Shown one piece after another: positions 1 to 9,005 of a stretch of DNA of 64,000 nucleotides (its first letter is position 1; each line of letters starts with the position of its first letter). This stretch comes from Planomonospora parontospora (GTDB taxonomy: Bacteria > Actinomycetota > Actinomycetes > Streptosporangiales > Streptosporangiaceae): assembly GCA_014647935.1 (NCBI GenBank), contig BMQD01000008.1, forward strand, positions 1 through 64,000, in the 5' to 3' direction. The translations under genes and the position numbers were made by a program. The notes under the pieces are model-generated. The model was not told where the DNA came from. It was given only the letters and a program-made list of their open reading frames with translations, and searched no databases.

Positions 1-2
1 TC

Positions 3-602
3 TTCGACTCCGTCCGCTCCTGGCTGGCCTACCACTTCCAGGTCCTCGGCTTCCACACCGGGCTGGCGAAGCACCACGACTACCAGTCGGAGCCGTGGGA
101 GTGGCCGCTGCTGCTGCGCCCGGTCGTGTTCCACTGGAAGACCCCCGCGAGCGGGTGCGGCGGGGGAAGCTGCGCGCAGGAGGTCCTGGCGGTCGGCACG
201 CCGGTCATCTGGTACGGCGGGCTGGCCGCGCTCGTCGCCATGGTCGCCTGGTACGTCGCCACCCGCGACTGGCGCGCCGGAGCCGTGCTCCTGGCCTACG
301 CCGCCGGCTGGCTGCCCTGGTTCTACTACGCCCTGGCCGACGACCGCACCATGTTCATGTTCTACGCCATCCCCATGGTCCCGTTCATGATCCTGGCCCT
401 CGTCCTGGCCGCCGGACTCGTCATCGGCCCGGCGCGCGCCCCGCTCAACCGCAGGGCGCTGGGAGCCGCGCTGACCGGGACGTTCGCGCTGCTCGCGCTG
501 GCCAACCTCTGGTGGCTCTACCCGGTGCTGACCGGCGAGGTCATCCCGTACGAGGACTGGTCGTCGCGGATGCTCACCGGGGACTGGATCAAGCCCGGCT
601 GA
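3..602 (+). CDS. pmt: Protein O-mannosyltransferase (Pmt), C-terminal part
   Basis: This is the 3' end of a gene that begins before the window; 199 residues are visible in frame from base 3. Pmt enzymes move mannose from polyprenyl-phosphate-mannose onto Ser/Thr of exported proteins at the outer face of the membrane. The visible part has the typical loop ending in YQSEPWEWPLLLRPV followed by four or five hydrophobic helices, as in the C-terminal half of GT39 enzymes. In Mycobacterium tuberculosis the homologue Rv1002c lies near metG, as here. The last 85 bases overlap, in antisense, the end of the leftward glycosyltransferase next door. The N-terminal catalytic loop lies outside the window. 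Confidence 0.9.
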   Translation, partial: FDSVRSWLAYHFQVLGFHTGLAKHHDYQSEPWEWPLLLRPVVFHWKTPASGCGGGSCAQEVLAVGTPVIWYGGLAALVAMVAWYVATRDWRAGAVLLAYAAGWLPWFYYALADDRTMFMFYAIPMVPFMILALVLAAGLVIGPARAPLNRRALGAALTGTFALLALANLWWLYPVLTGEVIPYEDWSSRMLTGDWIKPG

Positions 603-2062
603 CGCCGGGCCAGGGTGATCGCCGCGGCGAGGCAGGCCAGCGGCACCGCGGGCAGCAGGTAGCGGTAGTCGAACTCGGCGGTCGCCGCCGGGGCCAGGAT
701 GAGCCCGAAGGCGGCCAGCCACGGCAGCAGCACCGGCCCGCCCAGCGTGCGCCAGCGCACCGCCACCCCGCCCAGGCCGATCAGCAGCAGCGCGCCGAGC
801 ACGATGCCGGGCAGCCGGACGATCCGCTGGTAGCCCTGCATGAAGGCGGCCCACGGATCGTGCACGTCGGTGCCGATCACCCGGAGCCTGCCCTCGATCT
901 GCGCGGTGGGCAGATCGGGGTCGTAGATCTGCGCGTCCCGGTCGGTGGTGCTGCCCTTGGGCGAGGACCAGGCGGGCAGCACCTTGTTCTCCGGGAGGAA
1001 CTCGTACTGCCGGTAGGTGTTGGCGTCGGGGAAGCGCGGCCGGTCCCAGCGGAAGGCGCGGAAGAAGTCCCGGGTGACGACGGCGAGGTAGTCACCGGGC
1101 TGGGAGAGGATCGCCCGCTTGGCGAAGTCGCCGGCGGTCTTGTTCATCTCGGGGGTGAAGGTCGTGCCCACCCCGAAGGCGTGGAAGCGCTGGCCGTTGC
1201 GCGCCCACCACAGGTACATCTGCCCGAAGAGCCGCTTGTCCGGCGGATCGCTGATGCACAGCAGCGCGAGCTCCAGCTCCCTGCGCTTGTCGATCTCCAT
1301 CTTGCTGCAGTCGGCGAACATCGCGGTCCGCATGTACAGGATCGCGCCGTCGCTGTTGGTCATCGCGACGTTGCCGTGCGCCGAGGCGAACCAGGCCATG
1401 TAGCCGGCCACCGGGATCGCGCACGCGGTCACCATGGCCGCGACCGGCTTCCACCCGGACCGCTTGACCAGCAGGTAGACCACCACCAGGGCGAGGATGG
1501 GCAGGCCGATCGAGCGGGTCAGCGCGGTGAGCGCGAGCAGCAGGCCGATCAGCGCCCCCATCGGCCAGGTCATCCGCCGGTGCCAGAGCACGAGCGTGAT
1601 GACGCCCACCACCAGCAGCATGAACATGGTGTCGGACATGATCAGGTGTTCGAGCTGGATCTGGTAGGCGTCGAAGAGCACCGGCACCGCGGCCAGCGCC
1701 GCCCCCCACCCCGGCAGGGAGAACCTCCGGCGCAGCAGGGCGTACACCAGCACGCCGACGGCCAGGCCCATCAGGTGCTGGGTGAACGCCACCAGGCTGA
1801 AACTGTGGAACGGCCGCAGCAGGAGCAGCCAGAAGGAATAACCGTTCGGCCGCAGGGCACTGGGTCTATCGGGGTTGACGGCTCCGGAGACGTACTCGTA
1901 GGAGTCGTTGAACCACAGCGCCGGGCCGTACCCGAGCATGGTGACCACCCGCAGCGCGAAGGCCGCCGCCAGCACCACCGCGAACACGCGGTGGCGGTGC
2001 AGGAACGCCCGGAGACGGGCGCGCGCACCGGTCGGAGGTGGAGGATCCGCGACGGTCACCAT
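518..2062 (-). CDS. GT-C type membrane glycosyltransferase (GT39/ArnT-like)
   Basis: This 514-residue polytopic membrane protein has about ten hydrophobic segments and a short cytoplasmic N-terminus. After the first helix comes an acidic loop (WFNDSYEYVSG), where GT-C enzymes carry their catalytic Asp. Family knowledge predicts a polyprenyl-phosphate-sugar donor and transfer outside the membrane; the acceptor is unknown. The start is ATG at 2062, with a GTG directly after it. The gene is divergent from the GT2 gene at 2163 and convergent with pmt, whose last 85 bases it overlaps. Its final 25 or so residues are hydrophilic and look non-conserved, so the overlap may come from loss of an earlier stop. 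Confidence 0.8.
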   Translation of the reverse strand: MVTVADPPPPTGARARLRAFLHRHRVFAVVLAAAFALRVVTMLGYGPALWFNDSYEYVSGAVNPDRPSALRPNGYSFWLLLLRPFHSFSLVAFTQHLMGLAVGVLVYALLRRRFSLPGWGAALAAVPVLFDAYQIQLEHLIMSDTMFMLLVVGVITLVLWHRRMTWPMGALIGLLLALTALTRSIGLPILALVVVYLLVKRSGWKPVAAMVTACAIPVAGYMAWFASAHGNVAMTNSDGAILYMRTAMFADCSKMEIDKRRELELALLCISDPPDKRLFGQMYLWWARNGQRFHAFGVGTTFTPEMNKTAGDFAKRAILSQPGDYLAVVTRDFFRAFRWDRPRFPDANTYRQYEFLPENKVLPAWSSPKGSTTDRDAQIYDPDLPTAQIEGRLRVIGTDVHDPWAAFMQGYQRIVRLPGIVLGALLLIGLGGVAVRWRTLGGPVLLPWLAAFGLILAPAATAEFDYRYLLPAVPLACLAAAITLARRQPGLIQSPVSIRDDQSSYGMTSPVSTG

Positions 2063-2162
2063 GCATTACAGAATGCCAGCCGTTTGACGGACTCGACGCG
2101 GGCACCCGGACGAGAGGGCATCATGGTGGGATTGCCTGTGCCGTGACTGAAGGGTTCGAGAC

Positions 2163-3452
2163 GTGGAACTGACCGTGGTCATGCCGTGCCTCAACGAGGC
2201 GGAGACCGTGGAGACCTGCGTACGCAAGGCCCTGGCCTGCATGCGGGAACACGGGATCGACGGAGAAGTCCTGATAGCCGACAACGGGAGCACCGACGGC
2301 TCGCAGCAGCTGGCCCGGGACGCCGGGGCGCGGGTCGTGCACGTGGACGCCAAGGGGTACGGCAACGCCCTCATCGGCGGCATCCGCGCCGCCCGCGGGA
2401 CGTACGTCATCATGGGCGACGCCGACGACTCCTACGACTTCACCGCGCTGATGCCGTTCGTCGAGCAGCTGCGCGACGGCGCCGACCTGGTGATGGGCAA
2501 CCGCTTCAAGGGCGGGATCGCGCCGGGCGCCATGCCCCCGCTCCACCGCTACCTCGGCAACCCGGTGCTCTCCTTCATCGGGCGGCTGTTCTTCCCCAGC
2601 GCCATCGGCGACTTCCACTGCGGCCTGCGCGGGTTCCGGCGCGACTCCATCCTCAGGCTCGGCCTGCAGACCGGCGGCATGGAGTTCGCCAGCGAGATGG
2701 TGGTGCGCTCGACGCTGTCCGGGCTGGACGTGCGCGAGGTGCCCACCACGCTCTCCCCGGACGGGCGGAGCCGGCCCCCGCACCTGCGCTCCTGGCGCGA
2801 CGGCTGGCGCCACCTGCGCTTCCTGATGCTCTACAGCCCGCGCTGGCTGTTCTTCATCCCCGGCCTGGTCATGATGACCCTCGGCCTGGTCGCGGGCACC
2901 CTGCTGACCTTCGGCCCGGTCTACATCGGCAAGCTCGCCTTCGACGTCGACACCCTCGTCGGCGCCTCGGCCATGCTGGTGATCGGCTTCCAGGCGGTGC
3001 TGTTCGCCCTGTTCACCAAGGTGTACGCCGCCGAGGAGGGGTTCCTGCCGGAGGACCGGCGGGTGCGCAAGCTCGTCGACATCGTGAGCCTGGAGAAGGG
3101 CCTGATCGCCGGCGGCCTGCTGGCCCTGGCCGGGCTGGGCGGACTGGTCGCCTCGCTGGTCCACTGGCAGACCCGCAGCTTCGGGCCGCTGATCCCGTCC
3201 GAGTCGCTGCGCATCGTGGTGCCCTCGGCCACCGCGCTGATCATGAGCTTCCAGACCATCTTCGCGGCGCTGTTCATCAGCATCCTGGGCATCCGCCGTA
3301 CCAAGGAGACGCCCATCGACGTGGCGGCCTCCGCCGCGGAGGAGGCCGCCGAGGCGGTCAGCCGGGAGCGCGCCGGGAGCGCCGGAAACGCTGGGAGCAC
3401 CGCGGACGGCGTCGTCCCGGTGGAGACGGGCGCGGACAGCGGCACGGCGTGA
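2163..3452 (+). CDS. Membrane-anchored GT2 glycosyltransferase (polyprenyl-phosphate sugar synthase type)
   Basis: This protein has 429 residues from a GTG start. Residues 1 to about 225 form a GT-A fold of family GT2. They start with ELTVVMPCLNEAETV and carry the nucleotide/metal motif DADDSYDF. Four transmembrane helices follow between about 225 and 376, then an Ala/Glu-rich tail. The plan fits a DPM1/GtrB-like enzyme that charges polyprenyl phosphate with a sugar, which would feed the neighbouring GT-C enzymes. The exact sugar cannot be read from the sequence. Nearest alternative: a dolichol-phosphate glucose synthase-like protein. Confidence 0.85.
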   Translation: MELTVVMPCLNEAETVETCVRKALACMREHGIDGEVLIADNGSTDGSQQLARDAGARVVHVDAKGYGNALIGGIRAARGTYVIMGDADDSYDFTALMPFVEQLRDGADLVMGNRFKGGIAPGAMPPLHRYLGNPVLSFIGRLFFPSAIGDFHCGLRGFRRDSILRLGLQTGGMEFASEMVVRSTLSGLDVREVPTTLSPDGRSRPPHLRSWRDGWRHLRFLMLYSPRWLFFIPGLVMMTLGLVAGTLLTFGPVYIGKLAFDVDTLVGASAMLVIGFQAVLFALFTKVYAAEEGFLPEDRRVRKLVDIVSLEKGLIAGGLLALAGLGGLVASLVHWQTRSFGPLIPSESLRIVVPSATALIMSFQTIFAALFISILGIRRTKETPIDVAASAAEEAAEAVSRERAGSAGNAGSTADGVVPVETGADSGTA

Positions 3453-3506
3453 CCCGCCGCCTGAGCACCGGGGCCTAACCGGGAGGAAGATTCACAGGAC
3501 AGGCTC

Positions 3507-3512
3507 TAGGCT
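3507..3512 (+). promoter_or_regulatory. metG -10 hexamer (leaderless)
   Basis: TAGGCT ends six bases before the metG ATG at 3519 and no Shine-Dalgarno sequence lies between. Transcription would start at or next to the A of the start codon, giving a leaderless mRNA. No good -35 is visible. Confidence 0.55.
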
Positions 3513-3518
3513 TAGAAC

Positions 3519-5297
3519 ATGTCCCAGCACATCCTGACCGCGGTCGCCTGGCCCTACGCCAACGGCCCCCGCCACATCGGGCACGTCTCCGGATTCGGCG
3601 TGCCGTCCGACGTCTTCAGCCGCTACCAGCGGATGGCGGGCAACAAGGTCCTCATGGTGAGCGGGACCGACGAGCACGGCACGCCCATCCAGGTCCAGGC
3701 CGACAAGGAGGGCCTGGGCGTCCGCGAGGTCGCCGACCGCTACAACCGGCTGATCGCCGAGGACCTCACGGCCCTGGGCCTGTCCTACGACCTGTTCACC
3801 CGGACCACCACGGCCAACCACTACGCGGTGGCGCAGGAGATCTTCAAGGGCCTGCACGCCAACGGCTACATCTTCCCCAAGACCACGATGGGGGCGATCT
3901 CGCCCTCCACCGGCCGCACCCTGCCCGACCGCTACATCGAGGGCACCTGCCCGATCTGCTCCTACGACGGGGCCCGCGGCGACCAGTGCGACAACTGCGG
4001 CAACCAGCTCGACCCGATCGAGCTGATCAACCCGGTCAGCCGGATCAACGGCGAGACGCCGGTCTTCGTGGAGACCGAGCACTTCATGCTCGACCTGCCC
4101 GCCTTCGCCGAGGTGCTGGGCTCGTGGCTGCAGTCCAAGCAGGGCGAGTGGCGGCCCAACGTGCTGAAGTTCTCCCTCAACCTCCTCGGCGACCTGCATC
4201 CCCGCGCGATCACCCGCGACCTCGACTGGGGCGTGCCGATCCCGCTGGAGGGCTGGAGCGACCAGGCCAACAAGCGGCTCTACGTCTGGTTCGACGCGGT
4301 CATCGGCTACCTCAGCGCCTCCATCGAGTGGGCCCGCCGCTCCGGCGACCCGGACGCCTGGCGGCAGTGGTGGCAGAACCCCGACGCCCGCGGCTACTAC
4401 TTCATGGGCAAGGACAACATCGTCTTCCACTCGGAGATCTGGCCGGCGCTGCTGCTCGGCTACAACGGCCAGGGCGCCCGCGGCGGCACGGCCGGCTCGC
4501 TCGGCGCGCTCAACCTGCCCTCCGAGGTGGTCTCCAGCGAGTTCCTGACCATGGAGGGGCGCAAGTTCTCCTCCTCCCGCCAGGTCGTCATCTACGTCCG
4601 CGACTTCCTGGCCCGCTACGACGCCGACGCGCTGCGCTACTACATCGCGGTGGCCGGGCCGGAGAACCAGGACACCGACTTCACCTGGTCGGAGTTCCTC
4701 AACCGGAACAACGGCGAGCTGGTGGCGGCCTGGGGCAACCTGGTCAACCGCTCGATCTCCATGGCCGCCAAGAACTTCGGGGCGATCCCGGAGGCCGGCG
4801 ACCTCACCGACGCCGACCGCGCCCTGCTGGCCAGGTCCCGGGCGGCCTTCGGCCCGGTGGGCGCGGAGCTGAACCGCTCGCGGTTCAAGAACGCGGTCAA
4901 CGAGGCGTTCGACGTCGTCCGCGACGCGAACAGATACCTCGCGGAGCAGGAGCCCTGGAAGATCAAGGACGACCCCGAGCGGGTCAAGTCCATCCTGCAC
5001 GTCGCCCTGCAGGTCGTCGACGACGCCAAGACGCTGCTGACCCCGTTCCTGCCCACCTCCTCCAACAAGATCTACGCGATGCTCGGCGGCACCGGCGTCT
5101 GGTCGGGCATGCCGGAGATGAAGGAGGTCGACGAGGACGGCCGGAGCTACCCGGTCATCACCGGGTCCTACGAGGGCGCCGCCCGCTGGGAGTCCGCCTC
5201 CATCAGGCCAGGCACCCCGCTGGCCCCGCCGACCCCGCTGTTCCGCAAGCTCGACCCGAAGATCGTCGACGAGGAGCTCGCCCGCCTCGGCGAGTAG
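3519..5297 (+). CDS. metG: Methionyl-tRNA synthetase
   Basis: MetRS charges tRNA-Met and initiator tRNA with methionine in the cytoplasm. The 592-residue protein shows the class I HIGH motif (PRHIGHV, near residue 20). It has a zinc knuckle with Cys144, 147, 157 and 160, and the KMSKS-type loop as KFSSSR at 349-354, the usual actinobacterial variant. A helical anticodon-binding domain follows. There is no C-terminal tRNA-binding EMAP domain. The ATG start sits six bases after a TAGGCT hexamer, which supports a leaderless start. A strong hairpin follows the stop. Confidence 0.97.
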   Translation: MSQHILTAVAWPYANGPRHIGHVSGFGVPSDVFSRYQRMAGNKVLMVSGTDEHGTPIQVQADKEGLGVREVADRYNRLIAEDLTALGLSYDLFTRTTTANHYAVAQEIFKGLHANGYIFPKTTMGAISPSTGRTLPDRYIEGTCPICSYDGARGDQCDNCGNQLDPIELINPVSRINGETPVFVETEHFMLDLPAFAEVLGSWLQSKQGEWRPNVLKFSLNLLGDLHPRAITRDLDWGVPIPLEGWSDQANKRLYVWFDAVIGYLSASIEWARRSGDPDAWRQWWQNPDARGYYFMGKDNIVFHSEIWPALLLGYNGQGARGGTAGSLGALNLPSEVVSSEFLTMEGRKFSSSRQVVIYVRDFLARYDADALRYYIAVAGPENQDTDFTWSEFLNRNNGELVAAWGNLVNRSISMAAKNFGAIPEAGDLTDADRALLARSRAAFGPVGAELNRSRFKNAVNEAFDVVRDANRYLAEQEPWKIKDDPERVKSILHVALQVVDDAKTLLTPFLPTSSNKIYAMLGGTGVWSGMPEMKEVDEDGRSYPVITGSYEGAARWESASIRPGTPLAPPTPLFRKLDPKIVDEELARLGE

Positions 5298-5342
5298 CCG
5301 CGCCCGCCGGTCTCCCCGCCGGTCGCCCCGTCGGTTTCTGCG

Positions 5343-5376
5343 GAGCCGCCCGGACCACCCGAGGTCCGGGCGGCTC
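5343..5376. terminator. Hairpin terminator between metG and tetR
   Basis: A perfect 14-bp inverted repeat (5343-5356 with 5363-5376) encloses a 6-base loop between two convergent genes. It has no T-run on either side, as is common in actinomycetes, so it probably works for both strands. Confidence 0.75.
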
Positions 5377-5422
5377 GTGCGTCTTCCGGGAGGCCGTCGA
5401 GCAGCCGGCGAGGGGTCGGCGT

Positions 5423-6031
5423 TCAGGGACGCGGGCGCAGGCCGTTCAGCGCGGTCTCGACGACGCGGTCGGCGTATTCGGGGGTGAGCGGCCCGCCGCG
5501 CAGCATCCACCGGTTCTGCAGCGGGCCCCACAGCATCTCGACGGCCACGTCGAGGTCGAGGTCCGCCGCGAGCTGCCCGGCCCGCTGGGCGCTGCGCAGC
5601 CGATCCTTCTTGCGCTCCCGCATCGGCCCCTCCAGCCGTTCGGCGTAGGCGGCGGCCAGTTCGGGATCGTGGGCGATCTCGGTGTTCAGGGCGCGCATCG
5701 GCTCGTCGTAGCGGGGGTCGTCCAGCTCCGCGACGGTGGCGCGCAGGACCGTCTTCAGATCGGCCTCCAGGTCCCCGGTGTCGGGGAGGGCGGGGTCGCC
5801 CTCCGCTCCCTCGCTGAGCATCAGGAAGGCGTCGAAGAGCACCGCGCCCTTGGAGGGCCACCAGCGGTAGATCGTCTGCTTGCCGACGCCGGCCCGGGCC
5901 GCGATGCCCTCGATGCTGAGCCTGGCGTAACCGACCTCACCGGCCAGGTCGAACGCCGCGGTGAGGATGGCCCGCCGGGAGGTCTCGCTGCGGCGGGCCG
6001 CGTTGGCGGTGGTCGTGCGCTGCGTCGTCAT
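5423..6031 (-). CDS. TetR family repressor (probable autoregulator of the SDR gene)
   Basis: This 202-residue protein has an N-terminal TetR helix-turn-helix (IAARAGVGKQTIYRWWPSK, about residues 38-56) and a C-terminal ligand domain of the TetR_C class. The reading frame stays open further upstream, but the ATG at 6031 puts the HTH at the normal distance from the N-terminus. The upstream extension would overlap the divergent SDR gene. Two matching palindromes lie in the shared intergenic region, one on each side of a likely SDR promoter. The simplest reading is repression of both genes. The ligand is unknown. Confidence 0.9.
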   Translation of the reverse strand: MTTQRTTTANAARRSETSRRAILTAAFDLAGEVGYARLSIEGIAARAGVGKQTIYRWWPSKGAVLFDAFLMLSEGAEGDPALPDTGDLEADLKTVLRATVAELDDPRYDEPMRALNTEIAHDPELAAAYAERLEGPMRERKKDRLRSAQRAGQLAADLDLDVAVEMLWGPLQNRWMLRGGPLTPEYADRVVETALNGLRPRP

Positions 6032-6056
6032 GCGACCCAACCTAACAACAACTAGA

Positions 6057-6073
6057 CGAGACGGACCGTCTTG
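6057..6073. promoter_or_regulatory. TetR operator copy 1
   Basis: CGAGACGGACCGTCTTG has a perfect 13-bp core palindrome (6059-6071: AGACGG, A, CCGTCT). It matches the copy at 6114-6130 except for one outer base. It overlaps the -35 box TTGACT (6071-6076) of the SDR promoter. Confidence 0.75.
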
Positions 6074-6100
6074 ACTTGATGAAGGCGCCTCCGGTACCGT
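6071..6100 (+). promoter_or_regulatory. SDR gene promoter
   Basis: TTGACT (6071-6076) and TACCGT (6095-6100) are 18 bp apart. Transcription would start near 6107, between the two operator copies, so a bound TetR dimer at either site would block polymerase. Confidence 0.5.
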
Positions 6101-6113
6101 CATCGCCATGGAG

Positions 6114-6130
6114 CGAGACGGACCGTCTCG
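6114..6130. promoter_or_regulatory. TetR operator copy 2
   Basis: CGAGACGGACCGTCTCG is a perfect 17-bp palindrome centred on A6122. It lies 57 bp (centre to centre) from copy 1 and just upstream of the SDR ribosome binding site. Confidence 0.8.
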
Positions 6131-6160
6131 ACTCGTTAAGTGAACGATCGGAGAATCCGT

Positions 6161-7021
6161 ATGCGCACCCCGGGAACCGCCCCCTCCCGCACCTGGTTCG
6201 TCACCGGCGCGAGCCGCGGCCTGGGCCGCGCGTTCACCCTGGCCGCGCTGGAACGCGGCGACCGGGTGGCCGCCGCGGCCCGGACCGTCGCCGCGCACGA
6301 CTTCGGCGACCGGTACGGTGACCGGCTGCTGGCCCTTCCCCTCGACGTGACCGACCGCGACGCGGTCTTCGCCGCCGTGGACGCGGCCGCCGAGCACTTC
6401 GGCCGGCTGGACGTCGTGGTCAACAACGCCGGGACCATGTCCTCGGGGATGGTCGAGGAGTTCACCGAGGCCGAGGCCCGCGCCCAGTTCGAGGTCAACC
6501 TCTTCGGGGCGCTCTGGGTCTGCCAGGCCGTACTGCCGCACCTGCGCGCGCAGGGCTCCGGCCACATCCTGCAGATCTCCAGCATCGCCGCCCTCGGCGG
6601 CTTCCCGACCACCGGGATGTACAGCGCGAGCAAGTTCGCGCTGGAGGGGATGAGCGAGGCGCTGGCGATGGAGGCCGCGGGCTTCGGCGTCAAGCTCACC
6701 ATCGTGCAGCCCGGCGGCTACTGGACCGATCTCTACACCGGCATGGCCATGACCGCGCCCGCCGAGCCGTACGGCCCGCTCCGCGCCGAGATCGAGAAGC
6801 AGTGGGCCGAGGGATCGGTCGACAGCGAGCCGCGCCTGGCCGCCGAGGCGGTGCTGGAACTGGTCGACAGCGACGACCCGCCGCTCCGGCTGCTGCTCGG
6901 CGGCATGGCCTACGACCTGGCTTTCGACGTCTCCCGGCGGCGGATGGAGACCTGGGCCGGCTGGGAGCGGGTCAGCCGCGCCGCCGAGCGCGCCGTGCCC
7001 GCTCCCGGGACCGCCGGGTGA
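6161..7021 (+). CDS. Short-chain dehydrogenase/reductase
   Basis: This is a classical SDR of 286 residues that uses NAD(P)H on an unidentified alcohol or carbonyl. The cofactor motif TGASRGLG is at residues 15-22, NNAG follows the fourth strand, and the catalytic YSASK has Tyr154 and Lys158. The ATG at 6161 is preferred over a GTG at 6140 because GGAGA lies at a good distance before it. The gene is divergent from the TetR gene and is probably its main target. Similar TetR-SDR pairs are often inducible detoxification units; that role is inferred. Confidence 0.92.
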   Translation: MRTPGTAPSRTWFVTGASRGLGRAFTLAALERGDRVAAAARTVAAHDFGDRYGDRLLALPLDVTDRDAVFAAVDAAAEHFGRLDVVVNNAGTMSSGMVEEFTEAEARAQFEVNLFGALWVCQAVLPHLRAQGSGHILQISSIAALGGFPTTGMYSASKFALEGMSEALAMEAAGFGVKLTIVQPGGYWTDLYTGMAMTAPAEPYGPLRAEIEKQWAEGSVDSEPRLAAEAVLELVDSDDPPLRLLLGGMAYDLAFDVSRRRMETWAGWERVSRAAERAVPAPGTAG

Positions 7022-7045
7022 CCCGCTCCGCCCCGGGCTCCGGCC

Positions 7046-7636
7046 TCAGTCCGGGCGGCCGGGGCCGGGCAGGACGCGTTCGACCACGTCGGTGACCAGG
7101 GTGTGGATCCGGTCGGCGGGAAAGACGTCGGGCAGGGTGAGCCTTTCCACGATCAGCCAGTTCAGTGCCAGATAGAGCAGGACCACGGTGGTCTCGTCAC
7201 CCGGCATGCCGGACCGCAGATGGTTGTCGACGTTGAAGTCGAGGTCGGCGCGGACGCGCTCGGTGAGCAGGCGGCGCAGCTCCGGGCGGCGGGTGGCCTC
7301 CAGCCGCAGCTCCAGCAGGGCCAGGTAGCCGGAGCGGAAGTCGCTGATGCGCTCCACCAGGTCGTGCATGAGGCGGGTGACGTGGTCGCGGTCGCGCGGC
7401 CCCTCCATCGAGGCCGCCAGCATGCCGGGCTCGGGCGCCAGGCGCTCGTAGAAGCGGTGACCGACCTGGGTGAGCAGGTCGTCGCGGTTGGTGAAGTAGT
7501 TGGAGGCCGTGCCGTTGGGCACCTTCGCCTCCGTGTCGACGGCGCGGAAGGTCAGGCCGCGCGCCCCCTCGCGGGCCAGGACCTCGATGGCCGCGTCGAG
7601 GAGGGCCGCCCGCCGTGCCGGGTTCTGCCGCATCAC
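7046..7636 (-). CDS. TetR family regulator
   Basis: This 196-residue protein has a TetR HTH (FRAVDTEAKVPNGTASNYF, about residues 28-46) and an all-helical ligand domain. GTG at 7636 and ATG at 7633 are both possible starts behind an AGGGAG ribosome binding site. The divergent intergenic region contains the palindrome CGTAGTACTACG and a related half site, so autoregulation is likely. The only divergent neighbour is a small Ala/Pro/Val-rich ORF, which leaves the physiological target open. Confidence 0.88.
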   Translation of the reverse strand: MMRQNPARRAALLDAAIEVLAREGARGLTFRAVDTEAKVPNGTASNYFTNRDDLLTQVGHRFYERLAPEPGMLAASMEGPRDRDHVTRLMHDLVERISDFRSGYLALLELRLEATRRPELRRLLTERVRADLDFNVDNHLRSGMPGDETTVVLLYLALNWLIVERLTLPDVFPADRIHTLVTDVVERVLPGPGRPD

Positions 7637-7674
7637 GTTCTCTCCCTGGAGTTCGGTGTTGACACCACTTTAAT

Positions 7675-7686
7675 CGTAGTACTACG
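7675..7686. promoter_or_regulatory. Candidate TetR operator
   Basis: CGTAGTACTACG is a perfect 12-bp palindrome in the region between the TetR gene and the small ORF. The half site CGTAGTA recurs about 40 bp downstream within an imperfect TACTA/TAGTA dyad. The region is much more AT-rich than its surroundings. Confidence 0.5.
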
Positions 7687-7741
7687 TTTTAACCACTCCA
7701 AACAGAGTACTAAATACGTAGTAGTAAGAAGAGGAACAGAG

Positions 7742-8005
7742 ATGCGAGTTCAGCTCACCGCCCCGGTCACCCCCACCGCCCCGGTCGCCATCACCACCGC
7801 GGTCTCCTTCGTCCCGTCGGCCGCGGCCGACGCCGCCCCGGTCGTGCCCGCCGCTCCGGTCGCCTTCGCCGCCCCGGTCGCGGCCCACTCGCCGGTCGCC
7901 GGGCCGACTCCGTTCCCGGCACGGCCGGCGCACCGGCGGCAGGCCCCCCGGCCGCGCTCGGTGCCGCGGCCCAGGCCCCTGCCCAAGCCCGGCGGCAACC
8001 GGTGA
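7742..8005 (+). CDS. Small Ala/Pro/Val-rich hypothetical protein
   Basis: This 87-residue ORF starts at ATG 7742 with GAGGAA six bases upstream. The first 55 residues are Ala, Val, Pro and Thr with no charge. The last 30 are Pro/Arg-rich and strongly basic. No family was recognised and no clear signal peptide is present. It lies divergent from the TetR gene behind a palindrome, which is the main reason to think it is expressed. It could instead be a spurious ORF in GC-rich DNA or the remnant of a larger target gene. Confidence 0.4.
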   Translation: MRVQLTAPVTPTAPVAITTAVSFVPSAAADAAPVVPAAPVAFAAPVAAHSPVAGPTPFPARPAHRRQAPRPRSVPRPRPLPKPGGNR

Positions 8006-8110
8006 CCGGCGCCACCGTGCGGCCGACCGGGCTGCCGGAGGCGCGGCCGCAGGCTTCCCCGGGACGGGCCGCAGGCCTCCCTCGGGACGGGACCGCCGAT
8101 CTCCGGGCGG

Positions 8111-8116
8111 TAGGTT
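8111..8116 (+). promoter_or_regulatory. tatD -10 hexamer (leaderless)
   Basis: TAGGTT is followed after seven bases by the GTG at 8124. There is no ribosome binding site, which suggests a leaderless transcript and decides the start codon. Confidence 0.45.
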
Positions 8117-8123
8117 GGGCAGG

Positions 8124-8978
8124 GTGACCACGATGCCCGCCGCGCCGGAGCCGTTGACCGGCGAAGTGTTCGACAGCCACTGCCACCTCGACATCATGGT
8201 GGGCAACCGCCAGGCGTCCTCGGGGGACCCGGTCGCCCAGGCCGCGCAGGCGGCCGAGGCGAGCGTGGAGCGGATCGTCGAGGAGGCGCGGGCGGTCGGG
8301 GTGACCCGGCTGATCACGATCGGCTACGACCTCGCCTCGTCCCGGTGGAACGCCGACGTCGCCCGGCTCCACCGCGACGTCTACGCCGGGGTGGCGATCC
8401 ACCCCAACGAGGCGCACGCCTCGACCCCGGAGGTCCTCGCGGAGATCGAGGAACTGGCGAGGGAGCCGCAGGTCAGGGCCGTCGGCGAGACCGGGCTCGA
8501 CTACTACCGCGACTGGGCGTCCAAGGACGACCAGCACGCCAGCTTCCGGGCGCACATCGAGATCGCCAAACGGACCAGGAAGGCCCTGGTCATCCACGAC
8601 CGGGAGGCCCACGACGACGTGCTGCGCGTGCTCGCCGAGGTGGGCGCGCCCGACGTGGTGGTCTTCCACAGCTACTCCGGTGACGCGGAGATGGCCGCCG
8701 CGTGCGCGGAGGCCGGCTACTTCATGTCCTTCTCCGGGCCGGTGACCTACAAGAACGCCGGCTACCTGCGGGAGGCCGCGGCGGTGGCTCCGACGGAGCT
8801 GATCCTGGTCGAGACCGACGCGCCCTACCTGCCGCCGGTCCCGCACCGGGGCAAGCCGAACGCGCCCTACCTCATCCCGCTGATCGTGCGCTGCCTGGCC
8901 GAGGTCAAGGGGATGGAGCCGGACGAGCTCGCCGCCGCGGTCAGCGCGAACGGGGAGACCGCCTTCGGCGCCTGGTGA
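8124..8978 (+). CDS. tatD: TatD family metal-dependent DNase
   Basis: TatD proteins are TIM-barrel metallohydrolases with 3'-5' DNase activity used in repair. This copy has 284 residues from GTG 8124. Metal ligands are seen as FDSHCHLD near the N-terminus, GETGLDYY, the His of VIHDRE, and VETDAPYLPP near the end. Its place between metG and rsmA is conserved in actinobacteria. A TTG at 8115 would lengthen the protein by three residues but lies inside the -10 hexamer. Confidence 0.93.
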   Translation: MTTMPAAPEPLTGEVFDSHCHLDIMVGNRQASSGDPVAQAAQAAEASVERIVEEARAVGVTRLITIGYDLASSRWNADVARLHRDVYAGVAIHPNEAHASTPEVLAEIEELAREPQVRAVGETGLDYYRDWASKDDQHASFRAHIEIAKRTRKALVIHDREAHDDVLRVLAEVGAPDVVVFHSYSGDAEMAAACAEAGYFMSFSGPVTYKNAGYLREAAAVAPTELILVETDAPYLPPVPHRGKPNAPYLIPLIVRCLAEVKGMEPDELAAAVSANGETAFGAW

Positions 8979-9005
8979 TCCTGCTGACCGCCTGATGACC
9001 GCCCG

